Source: M3007 sp044226205
GTDB lineage: Bacteria > Bacteroidota > Bacteroidia > Chitinophagales > Saprospiraceae
Direction: 5' to 3'
NCBI GenBank assembly: GCA_044226205.1
Contig: JBGAHL010000002.1
Location: 62,001 to 126,000, forward strand
Length of the DNA stretch: 64,000 bases
Part shown: positions 60,440-64,000 of the stretch, piece by piece
How the letters are laid out: each line of letters opens with the position of its first letter
How positions within the stretch are numbered: position 1 is the stretch's first letter
Position numbers and translations under genes: made by a program
The notes under the pieces: generated by a model
Told to the model about the DNA's origin: nothing
The model's database searches: none
Seen by the model: the letters and a program-made list of their open reading frames with translations, nothing else

Positions 60440-60646
60440 ATGGCAAAAGAAAAATTTACACTTGACGACCTTAAGGTCAACAGTTTCGTCACCACGCTGG
60501 ACAACGCCCAAATGAAAGAAGTCAAAGGCGGCACCATCGTGATCAAAGGCCGCCGTTTCATGTACACGACGCGCTGGACCACCGTCGACACCCGCGTGGA
60601 CCCGCCTTCGAGCACCGGTACGGTTGGAAACAACAACGGCGCCTAG
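60440..60646 (+). CDS. Small double-glycine leader peptide, pinensin-like RiPP precursor
   Basis: 68 residues. The first 30 residues, MAKEKFTLDDLKVNSFVTTL followed by 'DNAQMKEVKGG', match the leader pattern of Bacteroidota natural-product precursors of the pinensin type: 'LdDLKVnSFVT.l', then an acidic helix and a Gly-Gly cleavage site. The 38-residue core is Thr-rich (TIVIKGRRFMYTTRWTTVDT, then 'RVDPPSSTGTVGNNNGA') and contains no Cys, so it cannot form lanthionine rings. No LanB/LanC, radical SAM or peptidase-ABC gene is next to it, although a truncated ABC protein without a visible peptidase domain begins at 63117. Its stop overlaps that of the convergent gene by three bases. The assignment rests on the leader alone; a signalling or other small protein is an alternative. 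Confidence 0.72.
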   Translation: MAKEKFTLDDLKVNSFVTTLDNAQMKEVKGGTIVIKGRRFMYTTRWTTVDTRVDPPSSTGTVGNNNGA

Positions 60647-62181
60647 GCATTCTCTGATAACCATTTTTCGTGCACCACCTGCGCAAACGTTCGGCCGCTC
60701 AGCCTGCTTTCCAGCCAGGCATCAAGGTCGAACGTTTGCAACAAAGCGCGCACATCTGGCACCGCCGCCAGTCGTTGTAATTCCTCCCGCATCCGCCTGA
60801 ACACGGCCTTTTGGCCTGCCATATCGGGTGCTTTCATGATTTCGGACATGCCATGTATAAACCGCCGTTCCAGTTCGAGGAGGCGGTTTTTTTTGCGCAA
60901 AAAACGGGTAGCCGAGCGCGTCAAGGACTCGAGCAGCACGGTGTTGCCCATTTCGAAATGCAGGATGATCTGCAGGATGCGCGCCAGGCTTTGCAAGTCT
61001 TCGCGTCCCACAGTGCGGGGCTGATTGAGCCAGTAATTGAGGTAGTCGAGGGCCTCGTTGTAGCGCCGGCACCCAAAACAAATAATGCTGTATTGTGCAA
61101 AAAAACTGCTCGTTTCGTAGTCGTGCAGGTCGTATTTGGCAGCGTCCGACTGGCATTGAGCCATTTCCTGGCGCCCCTCCTCGAATTCGCCTGTGTAGAT
61201 GCAGAGCACGAATTTGTTGGAATAATACTGCCGGTGAATTTTACGCCGATCGTCGTTGGTGATAGGTTTCAGGGCCCGCAGTTTTTCCAGACTGCTGCGC
61301 ACTTCGTCGTAGCGGCGCAGCAGGCCGCAGGAGAGCACCAGGTTGCTCAGGGCAGCGATGTAGTCGGAGAGATTTTCCTGCAAAAAATGCGGTTTTGACT
61401 CGAGTAAACCGATCAATTTGCCCCCCGTTTCGTAGAACATGTCGTAATCGAGCGCCGCGTAATAGTACAGGTTAAGCGCCCGATAGTAGTACACCCTGGC
61501 CCGATGCGAGCTGGCCAGATCGGGGTTGGCCATGATTTCCTGTCCCACCAGCGATCTGAGCCGGTCCTGCCGGTCCTCTCCCCGGTGCGAGGCCTCGCGG
61601 CGAATGGTGGCATACACCGAAAAAAACGCCTTGCGGTACTCAGATACGTTGCGGAGTTGTTCGAGCGTGTAAGTTTCTTCGTATTGCAGGTGTTCCAGCC
61701 TTTTGTGGAGGAAATCGGCGTCCATTTGGGTGTAAGCCAGTTGCTTTTCCCAGCGCAGCACCTCGAGTTGGTGGGCAAAGGCTTCGTAATGGCGGGCGGT
61801 TTTTCCGGCCTTGTGGAGCAATTCGCGGCAATCGTCGTAATGCCCCCGTTTGAACAGCACGGCCACACTCTGCAACAGGTGGTTGAGCCTGAATTCGACC
61901 GACTGCTGTTCGTCGTAGCCTTGCAGACTTTTGAGCAGCAATTCGTACAAATAGGCCTTTAACTCAGAATACTTCTGGCTTTCGAGCGGCTGATTTTGAT
62001 AAATTTTTGTCTTGAACTTTTCCTCGTCGAACTCGTCGGTCGCAGCCATTGCCTCGAAAAGCCTCAAATATTTGGTCTCCTGACCCGGTTTGCCCCGGAT
62101 AAACAAGCTGAAATACCGCTTTTCCTGCGGTGTCAGGGAGCGAATCAGGCGGTGAAGTTTGTCTGAGGGGGTCTTGGCCAT
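60643..62181 (-). CDS. Helical-repeat (TPR-like) protein of unknown function
   Basis: 512 residues, no signal peptide or membrane span. The N-terminus, 'DKLHRLIRSLTPQEKRYFSL', has the same 'l...i.sLt..EkryF..f' opening as the related proteins at the window start and at 36713, and the region to about 100 ('KYLRLFEAMAATDEFDEEKF', 'KAYLYELLLKSLQGYDEQQS') is a compact helical domain. The rest consists of degenerate helical hairpins with aromatic positions ('YFAQYSIICFGCRRYNEALD'). I see no enzymatic motif. Role unknown; an interaction scaffold is plausible. It converges on the RiPP-like gene and is divergent from the LytTR gene, whose promoter shares the 207-base gap. Confidence 0.78.
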   Translation of the reverse strand: MAKTPSDKLHRLIRSLTPQEKRYFSLFIRGKPGQETKYLRLFEAMAATDEFDEEKFKTKIYQNQPLESQKYSELKAYLYELLLKSLQGYDEQQSVEFRLNHLLQSVAVLFKRGHYDDCRELLHKAGKTARHYEAFAHQLEVLRWEKQLAYTQMDADFLHKRLEHLQYEETYTLEQLRNVSEYRKAFFSVYATIRREASHRGEDRQDRLRSLVGQEIMANPDLASSHRARVYYYRALNLYYYAALDYDMFYETGGKLIGLLESKPHFLQENLSDYIAALSNLVLSCGLLRRYDEVRSSLEKLRALKPITNDDRRKIHRQYYSNKFVLCIYTGEFEEGRQEMAQCQSDAAKYDLHDYETSSFFAQYSIICFGCRRYNEALDYLNYWLNQPRTVGREDLQSLARILQIILHFEMGNTVLLESLTRSATRFLRKKNRLLELERRFIHGMSEIMKAPDMAGQKAVFRRMREELQRLAAVPDVRALLQTFDLDAWLESRLSGRTFAQVVHEKWLSENA

Positions 62182-62279
62182 GAGTGTGCAACAAATAAGC
62201 GGCCGAAAATTGTCAGATTTTTATCAAAATGCAAAGTTTGTTAACGGCACTGGAAGCCTGACTTTTAGGAAAAAATTGG

Positions 62280-62312
62280 TTTGACCGGGGGCATTGGCCG
62301 ACGGTAGATTTG
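62280..62312 (+). promoter_or_regulatory. Putative promoter of the LytTR gene
   Basis: TTTG (62280-62283), 21 bases, then TAGATTTG (62305-62312), matching the Bacteroidota TTTG / TAnnTTTG layout. It lies 76 bases before the ATG at 62389. Confidence 0.55.
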
Positions 62313-62388
62313 TCCTGTCAACGGCAATGAAAGACAACCGCAGGCAAAATCAAGAACTCCCGCTTTTTACGATCAAACTTTACACGCT

Positions 62389-62856
62389 ATGGTTCACGCT
62401 GTTTTATCCTCCGAAACTACGGGCTACTCCGACACGCCTCATGCTACTGAAACCATGCGCAACGCCGTTTTGCGCAGCCAGTTGCCGGCAAACTCGCCCC
62501 GAAACGGGCACCCGTCCAGAAAAGATGGAAAAATCGTGCTGCCGACCATGGAAGGCCTGTGTTTTGAAAAAGTAAAACACCTCGCCTATCTCGAAGCCAA
62601 CGGCAATTACACAGTGCTGCATTTCACCGATGGCCGCCAGGTGCTGGTTTGCAAAACCCTCGGCGACGTGGAAAACATGCTGCCCGGCGCGGCTTTTATC
62701 CGCATCCATCGCTCGCACACCGTGCACCTGCGGCATCTCAAAAAATACGTACGCGGAAAAGGCGGTCACGTGATCCTGCAAAACGGCGTGACGCTCACCG
62801 TTTCTGCCGGCCAAAAAGACGACTTCATGAACGCAATCCGGTATTATTTCGGCTAA
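62389..62856 (+). CDS. Stand-alone LytTR-type DNA-binding transcriptional regulator
   Basis: 155 residues (or 133 from the ATG at 62455; the first 45 residues are low in structure, so the start is uncertain). Residues about 50-155 form a LytTR domain: 'LCFEKVKHLAYLEANGNYTV' near 57-76, 'LHFTDGRQVLVCKTLGDVEN', 'FIRIHRSHTVHLRHLKKY' near 103-120 and 'VTLTVSAGQKDDFMNAIRYY' at the end. No receiver domain precedes it, and no histidine kinase is adjacent, so its signal is unknown. LytTR proteins bind direct repeats upstream of regulated genes. The adjacent RiPP-like gene, convergent pair and downstream ABC exporter are possible targets, but nothing shows this. Confidence 0.85.
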   Translation: MVHAVLSSETTGYSDTPHATETMRNAVLRSQLPANSPRNGHPSRKDGKIVLPTMEGLCFEKVKHLAYLEANGNYTVLHFTDGRQVLVCKTLGDVENMLPGAAFIRIHRSHTVHLRHLKKYVRGKGGHVILQNGVTLTVSAGQKDDFMNAIRYYFG

Positions 62857-63116
62857 CCCCAACCGAAACCGGTTGCCGGCCCCAACCAGCCGACCGCCTC
62901 AGCCCGTCATACCTAAAATACACCCGTTCACCCCCAGAGGCCCCCGGCAAAATAAACACATTGCAAGGGTTTGGTTTGGCGCCGGGCGCGAGAAGTCGCG
63001 GCCCGGCGCACCTTTTTCCCACCGCGCTGAATTGTACGTGAAATAGGCCATTTCAGAATGAACCATGCTGCGATCCTGGGTGTTTTGCCCATCTTTGCAG
63101 CCTCGAAAGGAATGTT

Positions 63117-64000
63117 ATGCAACATCTGGCCTACCTCAACAAGTTTTTCTGGAAATACCGCTGGCGCTTTTTGCTGGGCATCCTGTTTGTCGGGTTGGTC
63201 AACTGGTTCCGCGTCAAACAACCGGAAGCCATCGGCGATGCGCTCGACACCGTGATCGCCAGTGTAAAACATTACAACGAAACCGGCGGCATTTCGGCCC
63301 ACCCCGAAGCCTTCCGCGAACTCGGCACCCAGATCGGCTGGTTCGGGCTGCAGGTAATCGGCCTGGCACTCGCCATGGGTTTGTTTATGTTTTTGATGCG
63401 GCAAACGATCATCGTGATGAGCCGCCTGATCGAATACGACCTTCGGAAGGAAATCTTTGCCCATTACGAAACGCTCGATCTCGCTTTTTACAAACGACAC
63501 AGCACCGGCGACCTGATGTCGCGTATTTCAGAAGACGTCAACAAGGTCCGGATGTACCTGGGCCCCACCATGTTGTACGGTCTCGACCTTATCTTTTTGT
63601 TCATCCTGACCATCACGGCCATGCTTCGGGTCAATCTGACCCTGACCCTGTGGTCGCTGATGCCGCTGCCGCTGCTGAGTATCTCGATTTACTGGGTCAG
63701 CAACATCATCAACAAACGCAGCGAAACCATCCAGCAACAACTCGCCACCCTGACCAGCACGGCGCAGGAGGTGTACAGCGGCATTCGCGTGGTAAAAAGC
63801 TACGCACAGGAAAAAGCGATGGGCAACTGGTTTGCCCAACAAACCGAGACCTACCGCCAGAAATCGCTTCGCCTGATCCGGGTCGATGCGTTTTTCTTTC
63901 CACTCATGATGCTGTTGATTGGAGCGAGCACCATTATCACCGTGTATGTCGGTGGTTTACAAGTAATTGCGGGTCATATCACGCCGGGGAAAATCGCCCA
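63117..64000 (+). CDS. ABC exporter, transmembrane (permease) part, truncated by the window end
   Basis: About 294 residues are present from the ATG at 63117, open to the edge. The sequence is an ABC_membrane (type I exporter) domain: an N-terminal span ('WRFLLGILFVGLVNWFRVKQ'), the first external loop, 'SRLIEYDLRKEIFAHYETLD' near 113-132, 'FYKRHSTGDLMSRISEDVNK' near 135-154, 'MLYGLDLIFLFILTITAM' and 'TAQEVYSGIRVVKSYAQEKA' near 218-237. These are the coupling-helix signatures of lipid A/multidrug half-transporters of the MsbA type. The ATP-binding domain should lie beyond the window. There is no N-terminal peptidase C39 domain, so it is not evidently a double-glycine peptide exporter. Confidence 0.88.
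   Translation, partial: MQHLAYLNKFFWKYRWRFLLGILFVGLVNWFRVKQPEAIGDALDTVIASVKHYNETGGISAHPEAFRELGTQIGWFGLQVIGLALAMGLFMFLMRQTIIVMSRLIEYDLRKEIFAHYETLDLAFYKRHSTGDLMSRISEDVNKVRMYLGPTMLYGLDLIFLFILTITAMLRVNLTLTLWSLMPLPLLSISIYWVSNIINKRSETIQQQLATLTSTAQEVYSGIRVVKSYAQEKAMGNWFAQQTETYRQKSLRLIRVDAFFFPLMMLLIGASTIITVYVGGLQVIAGHITPGKIA

Noticed and set aside
60440..60646. Lanthipeptide (pinensin) as a definite product
   Set aside because: The leader fits, but the core has no Cys and no lanthionine synthetase is adjacent, so only a RiPP-precursor-like call is made.
1..64000. tRNA or rRNA genes
   Set aside because: I found no cloverleaf-like or rRNA-like sequence on reading; a covariance-model scan would be needed to exclude a tRNA fully.

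Overview
The window is chromosomal DNA from a GC-rich (by eye roughly 55-60%) gliding or type IX-secreting member of the Bacteroidota, most likely of the Saprospiraceae or a close relative. The grounds are several secreted proteins ending in type IX secretion (T9SS) sorting domains, of both the ordinary and the gliding-motility-associated (type B) kind; a PorP/SprF-like protein followed by gldJ and murF; a type II IPP isomerase beside a class II HMG-CoA reductase; -7 promoter elements of the form TAnnTTTG; and several TTG or GTG starts with no obvious Shine-Dalgarno sequence. I see no rRNA, tRNA, transposase, phage or CRISPR locus.

Layout. 1-5.7 kb: a truncated helical-repeat protein, a small FnIII/T9SS cargo, an EAD11-like membrane protein and the mevalonate-pathway pair fni-mvaA. 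5.7-17.2 kb: a large secreted metalloprotease, a LysE exporter, a dockerin/cohesin-like T9SS cargo, a beta-helix T9SS cargo with an AT-rich core, and a VWA protein; long palindromes separate the last three. 17.2-33.5 kb: housekeeping and metabolism (acyl-CoA ligase, UMF1 transporter, DinB, GH20 hexosaminidase, START protein, homoserine kinase, acyltransferase, DUF3592, oxidoreductase, TMTC-like TPR protein, aldehyde dehydrogenase), with a four-helix-bundle gene broken by a stop codon, a REP-like cluster and four tandem 145-bp repeats. 33.5-47.5 kb: a 971-residue T9SS protein, a second helical-repeat protein, lspA, prfA and a ~2,377-residue repeat adhesin. 47.5-64 kb: a DPP IV peptidase, a 163-bp MITE-like hairpin, a thioredoxin-MsrA fusion, an alpha/beta hydrolase, a second TMTC-like protein, metF, PorP/SprF, gldJ, murF, recX, a RiPP-precursor-like small gene, a third helical-repeat protein, a LytTR regulator and a truncated ABC exporter.

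How it fits together. At least six products look like T9SS cargo. GldJ and the PorP/SprF protein belong to the export and gliding apparatus, and LspA would mature lipoproteins such as GldJ and the GH20 enzyme. The secreted protease, DPP IV and hexosaminidase suggest growth on protein and amino-sugar polymers. The least explained elements are the orphan double-glycine precursor, the 163-bp hairpin, the 145-bp repeats, the paired palindromes and the EAD11-membrane protein. Family names come from recognising motifs by eye; no database search was possible.
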